This document shows positions 9,044 to 19,500 of a DNA stretch of 54,951 nt, piece after piece; position 1 is the stretch's first letter, and each line of letters starts with the position of its first letter. Below the pieces are notes generated by a model that did not search any database, had not been told where the DNA came from, and saw only the letters and a list, made by a program, of their open reading frames with translations. The translations under genes were made by a program, and so were the position numbers. The DNA is from a virus. The stretch lies in the IMG/VR virus record IMGVR_UViG_3300047157_000021, positions 1-54,951 of that record, one strand, 5' to 3'.

Positions 9044-10615
9044 ATGGCAGGTTATACTAGACAAGATACCGCAAACAACATTGCTAATGGTAATGTTATT
9101 GACGCTGACGATTTTGATGCAGAGTACAACGCTATTGAATCAGGGTTTAATGCTTCTACAGGCCATAAGCACGATGGTACTGCAGGTGAAGGTGCACCTA
9201 TTACAAAGGTAGGACCAAGCCAAGATCTTATTGTATCAGGATCGCAAGTGCTGCCTAAGACTGCAAACACGTTAGATCTGGGATCTAATAGTACTAGATT
9301 TAAAAATGCATATATAGATGGTACTACAGTATCAGATGCACTAACTGTTACAGACAACGCTACTGTAGGTGGTACACTAGGTGTGACAGGAGCAACAACG
9401 TTATCTAGCACAGCAGCTATTACAGGTAACACTACAGTAGGTGGTACATTAGGGGTTACGGGTGCATCTACATTAGCTAGTGCTGCAGTTACCAATAACG
9501 CCACAGTAGGCGGTACTCTTGGTGTTACTGGTAATAGTACTATTGGTGGCACTCTTGGTGTGACAGGACAGATTACAGGCAATATTACAGGTGCCGTAAC
9601 AGGTAATGCATCTACTGCAACTGCATTACAAACTGCAAGAAGCATTACTATTGATGGTGATGTAGATGCTAGTGCTACAGATTTTGATGGCACAGGTAAC
9701 ATTACCCTTACAACAACTTTGGATACAGTAAACTCTAATGTAGGCTCGTTTGGTAGCTCTACAGCTATACCTGTTGTTACTGTAAATGGTAAAGGTTTAG
9801 TTACTGCTGTAAGCACTGCTTCTATTACTACCGCACTAACTGTAGGTGCTGATAGTGGTTCTGACGATAGTGTGGCTTTAGCTACAGACACTTTAAACTT
9901 TGCTGGTACTGCTAATGAAATTGAGACTGCAGTAAGCAACAACCAGATTCAAATTGGTTTACCTAGTGCAGTTACCGTAGGTAGCCTTAATACATCAGGT
10001 AATGTTATTGTTGGAGGAAACTTAACTGTATCAGGCACAACTACTACAGTAAACACTGAGACTATTAACTTAGCTGATAATCAGATATTATTAAATTCTA
10101 ATGAGACAGGAACCCCCTCACAAAATGGTGGTATTGAAATTGAACGTGGTACATCTGATAACAAAACTCTTGTATGGAATGAGACAAGTGATAAGTGGAC
10201 TATAGGTAGTGAAACGTTTGTAGCAAGTACGTTTGAAGGCGCATTAAGTGGCAATGCATCTACTGCTACAGCATTAGCTACATCACGTACTATCAGTCTT
10301 ACAGGCGATGTTTCAGGTAGTGCTTCTTTTAATGGTACAGCTAATGCTACTATTACTGCAACTGTAGCGGATGACAGTCATAACCATGTTATATCAAATG
10401 TTGATGGGTTACAGACTGCGTTAGACGGTAAGGCTGCTCTTGCTGGTAGTTCCTCACAATCATTTCAAGCATCTACTATTGATTTAGGTGACTGGACAAT
10501 TACTCAATCTGGTTCTGATTTAAAGTTTGCTTATCAAGGCACAGACAGACTTAAACTAACAAGTGCAGGTGCGCTTACTGTAGAGAACGATGTAACAGCA
10601 TTTGGTAGCGCGTAA
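9044..10615 (+). CDS. Tail fibre protein with GGTLGVTG repeats
   Basis: This 523-residue protein starts with a conserved phage fibre N-terminus (AGYTRQDTANNIANGNVIDADDFDAEYNAI, with a GHKHDG motif near residue 60). A shaft of repeats NxTVGGTLGVTGxxTL follows, then two NASTATALxTxRxIxL repeats. The N-terminal domain probably docks to the tail, since it lies directly after the tail tube genes. It lacks collagen triplets, unlike the fibres at 1 and 2684. Start ATG 9044 has AAGGAAAC upstream. Confidence 0.8.
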   Translation: MAGYTRQDTANNIANGNVIDADDFDAEYNAIESGFNASTGHKHDGTAGEGAPITKVGPSQDLIVSGSQVLPKTANTLDLGSNSTRFKNAYIDGTTVSDALTVTDNATVGGTLGVTGATTLSSTAAITGNTTVGGTLGVTGASTLASAAVTNNATVGGTLGVTGNSTIGGTLGVTGQITGNITGAVTGNASTATALQTARSITIDGDVDASATDFDGTGNITLTTTLDTVNSNVGSFGSSTAIPVVTVNGKGLVTAVSTASITTALTVGADSGSDDSVALATDTLNFAGTANEIETAVSNNQIQIGLPSAVTVGSLNTSGNVIVGGNLTVSGTTTTVNTETINLADNQILLNSNETGTPSQNGGIEIERGTSDNKTLVWNETSDKWTIGSETFVASTFEGALSGNASTATALATSRTISLTGDVSGSASFNGTANATITATVADDSHNHVISNVDGLQTALDGKAALAGSSSQSFQASTIDLGDWTITQSGSDLKFAYQGTDRLKLTSAGALTVENDVTAFGSA

Positions 10616-11673
10616 TGACAATAACCGCAATAGATAACTTTGGTCACGCTTCTGGCTCAATATCTATGAGTGAGTTGCGCGACTACTATGGACAGTCTGG
10701 TGCTGTATCCCTTAATGCAAATCTAAATAGTGGTACGAATCCTGTGCCCAGCGATTTGCCAGCATCAGGCGCTACTACTTCTTTTTCTAACTACCGCAAT
10801 AAAACTAGGATACTTAGAAAGAAAGGCACAACAGAAACAAAAGCTAGTGGTACTTCTTGGTCGCCAGCACAGTCAGGTTGTGTTCAGTATCATGTATATG
10901 TTGTAGGTGGCGGTGGCTCTGGCGGTGGAGGCTCTACAGATTCTGGTCGTGAAAAGGTAAGCTCTGGCGGGGGTGCAGGTGGTACAGCATTTCGTAGATA
11001 CTCTGTGCAGGATCATGGTATCACTTCTGCCAGTATTAGTATTGGTGCTGGCGGTGGATCCATTGTCTATCCTGCTAGTAGTGGCACTAGAAAATCAGGG
11101 CGTAACGGGGGCACAACCACATTTAACCCTAACGGCACAGGCACAACAATTTCTGCAAGTGGTGGGCTGCGTGGTTTTGGTCAGGCACAAGGTAATCCTA
11201 GCACCACAGCTACTGCAACCACCCCTGTAGGAGAAAACTCTTCAACTGCTACAACTACTTGGGGGCACTGCTCTGCATCTGAGGGTGGTACAGGCTCTGG
11301 CGGTGAGAGTAATTTTACTGGTGGTAAGTCTGTTGGTTTCTTAATTGGTGGAGATGCATCTGCGTCTAGCGGTGGGGGTTCTCCAAATTTAGGATCTGGT
11401 GGTCATAATGGAACAACAGTTTCAGCAGCGGGTTACTCTAAAGGTGCTACTACTGCGGCTCCCACTAAACCCTCAGAATGGGGTTCTGACGTAAGTGCTA
11501 CCTTCCAAGGTGGCGCGGGTGTACAACACTCAAGCGGTGCGGCGGGTGCTTCTGATGCAGGGAACGATTACGGTGCAGGATCTGGAGGTTCTTCCTCAGA
11601 AAGTGGTGCAGGTTCTACAGGTAGCGGATCTAGTGGTGCTATATTTGTTACTTATTATGAGGTAAACACATGA
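10615..11673 (+). CDS. Glycine-rich tail fibre tip / adhesin
   Basis: This 352-residue protein overlaps the preceding fibre stop (TAATG). An N-terminal ISMSELRDYYG segment is followed by a glycine-rich domain starting VYVVGGGGSGGGG and ending SSGAIFVTYYEV. The organisation matches glycine-rich receptor-binding tips, as at the end of fibre 2. It is probably a separate tip protein assembled on the 9044 fibre. Confidence 0.7.
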   Translation: MTITAIDNFGHASGSISMSELRDYYGQSGAVSLNANLNSGTNPVPSDLPASGATTSFSNYRNKTRILRKKGTTETKASGTSWSPAQSGCVQYHVYVVGGGGSGGGGSTDSGREKVSSGGGAGGTAFRRYSVQDHGITSASISIGAGGGSIVYPASSGTRKSGRNGGTTTFNPNGTGTTISASGGLRGFGQAQGNPSTTATATTPVGENSSTATTTWGHCSASEGGTGSGGESNFTGGKSVGFLIGGDASASSGGGSPNLGSGGHNGTTVSAAGYSKGATTAAPTKPSEWGSDVSATFQGGAGVQHSSGAAGASDAGNDYGAGSGGSSSESGAGSTGSGSSGAIFVTYYEVNT

Positions 11674-11918
11674 CCCCGCTAACGCCAGAGCAACTAGAAG
11701 CTATGATGGATAGAGCCGCTAAGAAGGGTGCTAGGCAAGCCTTGTGTGACTTAGGATTGGCTGACTTAGATGCAGCTACTGATATTAGAGAATTACGTAG
11801 TCTATTAGACTCATGGCGTGACACAAAGAAAAGTATATGGAAAACACTCATACAATTAGGTACAGTTGCAGTACTGACATTTATAGCTACTGCTGTGTGG
11901 ATGCAAGTAGGAAAATAA
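11670..11918 (+). CDS. DUF6127-like small membrane protein
   Basis: This 82-residue protein has the pattern GARQALCDLGLADLDAATDI..LRSLLDSWRDTKKS followed by one C-terminal membrane helix. That arrangement matches DUF6127 proteins of alphaproteobacterial prophages, as I recall them. It overlaps the preceding stop by ATGA. The role is unknown; the position before another membrane protein suggests an envelope function late in infection. Confidence 0.55.
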   Translation: MTPLTPEQLEAMMDRAAKKGARQALCDLGLADLDAATDIRELRSLLDSWRDTKKSIWKTLIQLGTVAVLTFIATAVWMQVGK

Positions 11919-12386
11919 ATGATTGAAGTACTAGCACTTGCTGGCGCAGTAACTAAGATAGCAGGTGCAGTTAGCTCTGCAGTTAAGGCTGGTGGTGATG
12001 TAGCTGATTTACTACCTCACTTTGGTAGACTAGCAAAACTTGATTCTGAAATACAGCTTGCTGAAAAGGGTAAACACAAAGGCCCACTAGGTAGACTGTC
12101 TTCATCTGAAGAAGAAGGGTTTGCTATCGCCCAAGCTAAGATGAAACACAAAGAAGCAATGGATGAATTGCGTTCAGCGTGTCAGTTATATGGACCACCA
12201 GGAATGTGGGATTTAGTAGTCAAGGAGCAAGCTGCTGCTAGACAACGCCACAAAGAGGCATTAGAGAAACAGGCTGCAGCTAGAGATAGATTATTTTGGG
12301 GTTTATCCTTGACAGCAGGTGTATTAGTATTTATAATAGGCTTGGCCGCTATGACTTGGGGATTAAACGAAGTAGTAAATGGATAA
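11919..12386 (+). CDS. Membrane-anchored coiled-coil protein
   Basis: This 155-residue protein has a hydrophobic Ala/Val-rich N-terminus, a long charged helical middle (about residues 60-125, rich in Lys, Glu, Gln, Ala) and a C-terminal membrane helix (LSLTAGVLVFIIGLAAM). Similar proteins lie between fibre and internal virion genes in other marine podoviruses. A spanin-like or virion membrane role is possible but not shown. The start directly follows the previous stop. Confidence 0.5.
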   Translation: MIEVLALAGAVTKIAGAVSSAVKAGGDVADLLPHFGRLAKLDSEIQLAEKGKHKGPLGRLSSSEEEGFAIAQAKMKHKEAMDELRSACQLYGPPGMWDLVVKEQAAARQRHKEALEKQAAARDRLFWGLSLTAGVLVFIIGLAAMTWGLNEVVNG

Positions 12387-12401
12387 TAAGGAAGTAACAC
12401 A

Positions 12402-14633
12402 ATGATGCAGTTTAAAGGATTTAAGCCAGAGGCAATGAAACGTATTGCGGGTTCACTTGGTTATCAAGGTGATATGGATAAGTTTGATCAGTACTTACAG
12501 AGTAACCCCAGTGCTATGCAAAAAATGGATACTTACAGAAAGTCTGCTATGAAAATGGCAAGTGGAGGTTATGTACAAAACTATCGCGCTGGTGGTGCTA
12601 TACCTGCAAATCCTACAGGAGTATTAAATTCTGCATATAACTTAATGTCAGAAGAAGCAAAGGCTGCTGCTAGTGTACCGACTTCTAACATATTTCAACC
12701 TTTAAATGCTAGTTTACCAAATACGGGTATGGTTCTTGAAGACCCAAACGCTTCTTTATATCAAAGACCCCTTCAAAGACCTGGATCTGAGAATCTTGTT
12801 GTTAATCCTGATGAAAAACTATTGAGTGCTGGCATGGTAGCTTTAGGGCAAGACCCCATTAAAACTTCAGCTTCTACACCAGCCTCCCCACCTACTACTA
12901 CACCACCAGAAGATGAACCAGAAAATAAACCAGAAGATAAACCAAAAGGTAAGTCTGCTGCAGAAGTTACTATTGAAAGATTACAAGATCCTACGGGATC
13001 AATGCCAGAAGGTACAACTGTAGAAGCTACTAAGATAGAAACATCAGATGATCAAATCGTAGATGATACTGCTGGTCAGGTTGGTGAAGCTAAAACAGGA
13101 ACTACTACAGAGGCTACTACAACAGATGCAACTGCTCCTGAAGCAAAGGCTGCGGCGACAGTGGAAGCTGAAACAACTAAGGATGATGTTGATGCCGCTG
13201 CTAAAGTAGACGTAGCTAAAGGTGAAGTGTCAGATAAAGCTCAGGTAGAAGCTGCTCAAGAAACAGAAAGTTCCGTATCTGATTTAGAAGCTGCTCAAGG
13301 CAAAGCTATTTTAATGAAGAATCCTGTACAACGTGAGATACAGGACGGTGAAATTATATCAGGGGCAGCTAATGCACAAAAGGCTGCTAAGTTTACAGAA
13401 GAAGTACAAGCAGCAACAGCTACACCTTCTGAAAAAGCTACAGTACAAGGACAGCTAGGCGAGCTAACAAAAGACTTTGATGCCAACAATCCTCCTGCAT
13501 GGGCAGCGGGTGCACTACGTGGTGTCATGTCTAAAATGGCATCTCGTGGTATATCTGCATCTAGTATGGCAGGTCAGGCTATGGTTCAAGCTGCAATGGA
13601 AAGTGCGCTACCTATTGCACAAGCTGATGCATCTACATTTGCAAAGTTTGAAGCTCAAAACTTATCGAACCGCCAGCAACGTGCTATGCTCGCAGCGCAA
13701 CAACGTGCACAGTTTATGGGCCAAGAGTTTGATCAAGCATTCCAAGCTCGTGTAATGAATGCATCTAAAATATCTGACGTAGCTAACATGAATTTTACAG
13801 CAGAGCAAACGGTAGCCCTTGAAAATAGTCGTATCGCTAACACGATGAACATGGCTAATTTAAATAATAGACAAGCTATGGTTATGGCTGAAGCTGCTGC
13901 GTTATCTAACTTAGATATGGCTAACCTTAGCAATCGTCAACAAGCTGCTGTGCAAAACGCACAGAACTTTATGTCTATGGATATGGCTAACCTTTCTAAT
14001 CAGCAAGCTGCTAATATGTTTGCTGCTCAGTCTAGGGTACAGAGTATGTTTACAGATGCTGCCGCACGTAACGCTGCTAATGCATTTAATGCAACATCAG
14101 AAAACCAGACTAATCAATTTTATGATAGCTTAAGTGCACAAGTAAGTCAGTTCAATGCTTCTCAAAGTAATGCAATGTCACAATATAATGCTGGTCAAAA
14201 GAATGCTATGTCTCAGTTTAACGCTAATGTTCAAAATCAACGTGAGCAATTCAATGCTAATAACAGATTAGTAGTAGATCAATTTAATGCTAACTGGCGC
14301 AGACAAGTTGCTACAGTAGATAATGCTACTGTAAATAGAGTGAACGAATTAAACGCAAAAAATGCTTTAGATGTATCCAATACTGCCTACAATAATTTGT
14401 TTAGCTTCTATAGTGACACAATGAAGTGGGCATTTGATTCCTCTGAAAATGAAAAGGATCGAATTGCAAATATGACTATGGAAGAAATGCGTCAAAAGGG
14501 ATATAAAGATCGTGCTAATGATTCTAATAATTCCTCTTGGTGGAGCGCAGCAGGTAACCTAGTAGGTAATCTTTTAATGGCAGATTCAGATTCTGTAGTA
14601 GGAACTTGGATGGGCTATAACGAAGGGGGTTAA
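12402..14633 (+). CDS. Internal virion protein, Ala/Gln/Asn-rich
   Basis: This is a 743-residue protein. It starts with a FKGFKPEAMKRIAGSLGYQG domain and a MASGGYVQNY motif that I associate with marine podovirus virion proteins. A low-complexity Pro/Glu/Thr/Ala region (about 155-300) follows, then a long helical part with repeated MANLSNRQQAA and FNASQSNAMSQ units. It resembles the helical internal proteins ejected with DNA by T7-like phages (gp14/gp15 role). That role is inferred from position, before 15356 and 16558. Confidence 0.6.
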   Translation: MMQFKGFKPEAMKRIAGSLGYQGDMDKFDQYLQSNPSAMQKMDTYRKSAMKMASGGYVQNYRAGGAIPANPTGVLNSAYNLMSEEAKAAASVPTSNIFQPLNASLPNTGMVLEDPNASLYQRPLQRPGSENLVVNPDEKLLSAGMVALGQDPIKTSASTPASPPTTTPPEDEPENKPEDKPKGKSAAEVTIERLQDPTGSMPEGTTVEATKIETSDDQIVDDTAGQVGEAKTGTTTEATTTDATAPEAKAAATVEAETTKDDVDAAAKVDVAKGEVSDKAQVEAAQETESSVSDLEAAQGKAILMKNPVQREIQDGEIISGAANAQKAAKFTEEVQAATATPSEKATVQGQLGELTKDFDANNPPAWAAGALRGVMSKMASRGISASSMAGQAMVQAAMESALPIAQADASTFAKFEAQNLSNRQQRAMLAAQQRAQFMGQEFDQAFQARVMNASKISDVANMNFTAEQTVALENSRIANTMNMANLNNRQAMVMAEAAALSNLDMANLSNRQQAAVQNAQNFMSMDMANLSNQQAANMFAAQSRVQSMFTDAAARNAANAFNATSENQTNQFYDSLSAQVSQFNASQSNAMSQYNAGQKNAMSQFNANVQNQREQFNANNRLVVDQFNANWRRQVATVDNATVNRVNELNAKNALDVSNTAYNNLFSFYSDTMKWAFDSSENEKDRIANMTMEEMRQKGYKDRANDSNNSSWWSAAGNLVGNLLMADSDSVVGTWMGYNEGG

Positions 14634-14635
14634 TA

Positions 14636-14848
14636 ATGAGCTATAATAATCATAGAACAGCGTATTTAAATGTACTGCGTAAAGCACAGGCTAAAAAAGT
14701 AGCTACAGGAACTACATCAGAAAAGGGTGGACTGTTACGTAGAACAATGAAACCAGAAGAAACTGAGGCTACTAAAGATCCTAGTGAAATGGTTGTTGAA
14801 TATGTACGTGAAATTAACATGGCAAGAAAGGCACTAGCAGATGGATAA
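14636..14848 (+). CDS. Small hypothetical protein in the internal virion cluster
   Basis: This is a 70-residue basic, helical protein with no motif I recognise. It starts two bases after the 743-residue gene, and its stop overlaps the start of 14841. Tight packing in the late operon supports it as a real gene. Confidence 0.5.
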   Translation: MSYNNHRTAYLNVLRKAQAKKVATGTTSEKGGLLRRTMKPEETEATKDPSEMVVEYVREINMARKALADG

Positions 14849-15353
14849 GGGGCCAAGCTTTGACGCACCTGTAGGTGGGCAGGGAATAGTAGCTGAGATG
14901 GGCAGTATGCCTTGGCAGCAACCAGCTAAGTATGATACAATAGATGAAGCGTTGGAGTTCTATTCTTCTCGTTTGTTAGAACCACAGTTTCAAGATCAAC
15001 TTCTTGATGTTATGGAACTAGGTACGCCACTCGCTGCGCTATCAAACTCACTTCAACTAGGCGGTGTAATGCAGGGGCTGCACACACTAGACGTGGGTAT
15101 ACTTATACAACCAGTCCTACTAGAAATGCTTGCTTTTGTAGGCGATAAAAATGGTGTTAAATACGACATGGGATTGCGTGATCCCGACATTGATCCTGAT
15201 AAGTTTCCAGATTCCAAGATTGCTCTGGCAGTAAAACGTGCTAGAAAAAACATGAAGGAAGATGATGAGGTAGAGCAGGGTGAGGAAGAAAACGTAGAAG
15301 CTGTTGCAGAGAATGTAGTAGACAGCGTAAAAGGTTTAATGGCTAGGAGATAA
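14841..15353 (+). CDS. Hypothetical late protein
   Basis: This is a 170-residue acidic protein with a Glu-rich C-terminus (DDEVEQGEEENVEAVAENV). The middle has the pattern LSNSLQLGGVMQGLHTLDVGILIQPVLLEMLAFVGD (broken here into recognisable LGGVMQG and IQPVLLEMLAF), seen in structural clusters of marine podoviruses. Function unknown. It overlaps 14636-14848 by 8 bases, so translation is probably coupled. Confidence 0.5.
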   Translation: MDKGPSFDAPVGGQGIVAEMGSMPWQQPAKYDTIDEALEFYSSRLLEPQFQDQLLDVMELGTPLAALSNSLQLGGVMQGLHTLDVGILIQPVLLEMLAFVGDKNGVKYDMGLRDPDIDPDKFPDSKIALAVKRARKNMKEDDEVEQGEEENVEAVAENVVDSVKGLMARR

Positions 15354-15355
15354 CA

Positions 15356-16543
15356 ATGGCGTTTAATGCAGGTGCATTCATAGGTGGCTTTTCACAGGCC
15401 GTATCAGCACGTATACAGGAAAGCAACAAAGAAGCTGCACGTATGCGTGAGGAAGAGCGTCTTGAACAAAGATCTATAGACAGAGAAGCTCGTGCTGCAC
15501 AAAGAGAAGATGAGAAGTTAGCACGTGAACGTGAGCGTGAACTTATAGATCTAACACAAAGCCTTGCGCTACACTATGATGAAGCACAAATGACTAGTAT
15601 ACTTAAGACAGGTAAAGCTGGCGCTAAGTATGCGCTGGAACAGGCAAACGCATATAGAGCAGAAGACCTAGATCCTAGAACTATGTATGATTTAAAAGAA
15701 TTTGAAATTGAAAGAGCAGAGGTTGCTCCTGTAGCTACATCACTACGTACTGAAGCAGAAGCTGGACCTGCAGTTAAGCAGGGTGATGCTATTCCTTTTG
15801 CTTCTAGGTTTAAAAGTTTACCTACTAAAGTTCGTACTAAAGCAAAAACATTTGAAGCTAGACTAGTTGAACTATCTGACAGAATGGCTAGTGCTGAAGA
15901 CGCGGAATCTAAAGAACGTTATAAAGAACAATATGCTAAGGTAACAGAACAGTATGTAGCTTTCAAAAAAGAAAATAAAGTACCTGATGACTTATCTATT
16001 CCTGATCGTAATAGCTTACTTAAAAATACTTTAAACAGAAAGTTAAGTGGCGTTCCTAGTGTATCTTTTGGTCTTGATGGCACCCCTACATATGTTGAGG
16101 GTGACGCACTTCTAGTTGCAAGGGCACATCAAGTAGCATATGAGGAGCTAATGGAACTTAACGATGTGGCTGAATGGAAAGATAATAGAGAAATGTTAGT
16201 TCAAATACAAGGTATAGGAGAAACAGCAAGAGAAATTTTTGGTACTAAAATTAATCCTGCTTTAGCGGATTACAGAGTTGCACTTGCAGGCGCAGAAAAT
16301 GAGGCACTAAAAAATGAAATTAGAAAAACAGGTGTTGAAGGCTATGTTCCGTTAAAAAAATATTCTGTAGAGGATGAAGATTCACCCGTCGATTATGCTT
16401 ACGTAGACCCTAACTATATAAGAAATAATGTAAATTTATACAGAGATGGTGACGTAATTGCATACGCCTACAATGGTAATATGTATCATGCAATTAGAGT
16501 TGGGCAAGAAATTATTTATGGACACACTTTTTATAGAAAATAG
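15356..16543 (+). CDS. Internal virion protein, coiled-coil
   Basis: This 395-residue protein has a strongly helical, Arg/Glu-rich N-terminal third (about residues 18-75: REEERLEQRSIDREARAAQ) that looks like a coiled coil. A mixed alpha/beta C-terminal half follows. It sits between the 743- and 1209-residue virion proteins, matching the place of the T7 gp15 gene. No enzymatic motif is visible. Confidence 0.5.
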   Translation: MAFNAGAFIGGFSQAVSARIQESNKEAARMREEERLEQRSIDREARAAQREDEKLARERERELIDLTQSLALHYDEAQMTSILKTGKAGAKYALEQANAYRAEDLDPRTMYDLKEFEIERAEVAPVATSLRTEAEAGPAVKQGDAIPFASRFKSLPTKVRTKAKTFEARLVELSDRMASAEDAESKERYKEQYAKVTEQYVAFKKENKVPDDLSIPDRNSLLKNTLNRKLSGVPSVSFGLDGTPTYVEGDALLVARAHQVAYEELMELNDVAEWKDNREMLVQIQGIGETAREIFGTKINPALADYRVALAGAENEALKNEIRKTGVEGYVPLKKYSVEDEDSPVDYAYVDPNYIRNNVNLYRDGDVIAYAYNGNMYHAIRVGQEIIYGHTFYRK

Positions 16544-16557
16544 TAGGGAATATAACT

Positions 16558-19500
16558 TTGGATATGAATAGCAATTATACTTTACCTCCATTAGATGATC
16601 TACTTAGTGTAGACGAGGAGGAGAAAGATAATAAAATAGATATGTTTCCTGATGTAGCAGATACTGCTATACAAGAAAACACTGGCCTTTCAGAAAGCAC
16701 TAATGAGGATGCAGACTCAGTGCTAGAAGATCCTGTTGCGCCTTCTCTTACTGAGGACACACTAACTACATATGAACCACAAGAGCTACTATCACTAGAT
16801 GACATACCATCTGTTGATGATGTACCTTCTACAGATATACCAGTAGATACTGAGGTACTTGACCCACGTGTAGATGCTTTAATGAATGATGACTTTGATT
16901 TTGCTGAAGAAAATATTGATAACATTTATAATGAAGCAGTTAAGATCTGGGAAAGAGAACGTGCGTTAAAGGATGGCAGATATTATAAAGTAGAAGTAGA
17001 AGATATTACTAATATACAATTAGGTGACGATGTAAGGAAACCTACACGCGAAGAAGCTTTACGTGATTACATGATAGAACGTGAAGATCGTGCCTACATG
17101 GTAAACGACATGCTACAGGGTGATAATCCTATACGTAAAGAGTTGGCGTCTACATTAGTAGACCAAGGTTACTCACCTTTAACTATTACATACATAATCG
17201 AAGGTGCAGAGTGGTCACCCTTTTTAGGTGCTGCTTTAGGTATTGCTGACATACCTGAAAATGTAGCCAACGCAAGACAGGCTTATGAAGACGGTGAGTA
17301 TGGTGTTATGGCTGCTAATCTTGGTATCAGTGCAGCAGAACTTGCCTTTACTATTACAGGAACTAAACAACTAGCACAGCCCATAGTTGGTGCACTAAAA
17401 AATAAAACACTTGGCGCTCGCCGCATGGCGAAAATAAATGAGGCCACAGACGCAGAGTTACGTGTAAAAGCAGAAGCCGCTAAAAAAGTAGCAGATGAAA
17501 ATCAAGATATTGCAGAGCAGATTATAACTGAGTACGAAGAAACTATGGTAGATGCTACTGGCAAGCAGGTAACTGTGTCTACTGTAGTAGATGGTAGAAA
17601 GGTTATGGATTTTGAGGCTGCTAAGGAACATGGGCGTACTGTAGCTGAAGATGTTAAAGCTATGCAGGATCTACGTGCCGCTGAGTTTGCTAAAAGTTCT
17701 ACAGAAGCTAATGCTAAATGGGGTGTTGGTGAAGTAGAAGCATTTAGTGGGTTGACAGAAGAGGTAGATGAATTAGTAACACCATTACTTAACGCTGAAA
17801 AGTTTAATGCTATTGTAGCTATCGCATCTGACTTAAAGAAAACAAACCCGTCAGCATTCTCTAAAGATAAAACTATTATTGAAAGTCTATTCGATTTAAC
17901 TACAGATAATAAAATAGGGTTTAAAGACTCTCAAGAATTAGCTGACATGTTAAATAAATATGGACTAAGTTTTGATGACTACGTAAACATGGTCGTTACT
18001 GGTGGCTCAGAGGCAGGTAAGATATTACAGAAACTATCTCAAATACGTAGAGCAGGTTCTGTAGATGATCTTAGGGCTATGAAGGAAAAGCTTCGCCAAG
18101 AGGGTCAGAATGATATACTTAAAACGTGGCGGCGTATAGAAAACTTACGGCGCGGTGGTATGGTATCTATGGTTAAGACTGCCTTTCGTAACGCAGGTTC
18201 GTTTGCCATTCGCGCACCATTAGAAACTCTTGAAAATGTTTCTGATTCTATTATGTATGAAATGAGTCAGAAGTTTCAAAAAAGAAATGATATAGGTTAC
18301 AGAAAAGCTGTTATGCAAGCTACATGGGCAGGAGCTAAAACAGCTATCAGTCCTAAGCAATGGTACAACAGCACTAAAATGTTACAGCGCGTGGTTGCTA
18401 ACCCCGTTATGGCAAGAGATGTAACTGACTTTATACTTAAGCGTCCTGAGTTTATAGACAAACATAAAAACTTGTTTGACATGGTAAATGAGTATCAGGT
18501 AGCAACAGGTAGAGGTGAAGGTGGTGCAGTTGACGCCACACTTACAAAGTTAGAAGACGTAGTTAATGTCTTAAACACACCAAACAGAATACAAGAATTT
18601 ACTATTCGTAGGGCTGCTTTTATGGGTGAGCTTGAGCGTCTAGTAAGTAGACACTACGACAAGAGCTTAATGACTATGCTAGAAGAAGGTAAGATAGGTG
18701 ATCTTATCGCAAATGCATCTAGCGTAAGACCTAAAGGCGCACCTACATTTGAACAGCTTATAGAAGACAGTACTAAAAAAGCACTGGACATTACCTATGC
18801 TAGTCCACCTGAGATAACTGCACTGGCAGATCTTAGTAACTGGCTTACTCGTAATGGTTTGACTGCTGTAACTACACCTTTCCCACGTTTTATGTTTAAG
18901 TCTATGGAACTTATGGGTCAGTATGGTGGCGGTGCACTTAACGTAGGCATACGTAAGGCATTCAATGTTAATGGTAAAAAGTGGGGTGATGCCTTAGATG
19001 CTAAGGACAGGCAGCTAATAGGGCGCAACTTAACTGGTTGGTCTGCTATATACGCAGCTTATCAATATCGTATCTCTGAGGGGTCACCCGCTGACCACAA
19101 AGAAATGGTTACAGACGAAGGTAAAGTCTGGGATACTACCTCATTCTTTCCCTTACGTCAGGCTATGTGGATTGGTGAAGCTATTAAGCGTGGGATGTGG
19201 ACCCCTTTTGGTACAAGGGATGAGGGTGAGTCTGCTAAAACTCTAGCTGAGTGGATAGACGTTAAAGAAGTACAGGAAGTATTTTTAGGTACTGCTGCTA
19301 GAACAGGTACTGCAAATATATACGTAGAAGAAATAACAAATATTATTGCAGACTCTGGCGATCCTGCTAGTAGTGAGTCGTTTAAAAAATTACTATCACG
19401 AAACCTAGCTAACTATCTACGCACATGGACGATACCTTTAACGCAAGTTCCTGAACTACAAAGGGCTACAGGGTACAGGCCAGCTACATACACTGAGCAA

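Noticed and set aside
9052-9942. 296-residue antisense frame inside the fibre gene
   Set aside because: Composition mirrors the GGTLGVTG repeats on the plus strand; no ribosome-binding site, and it lies within a clear gene.
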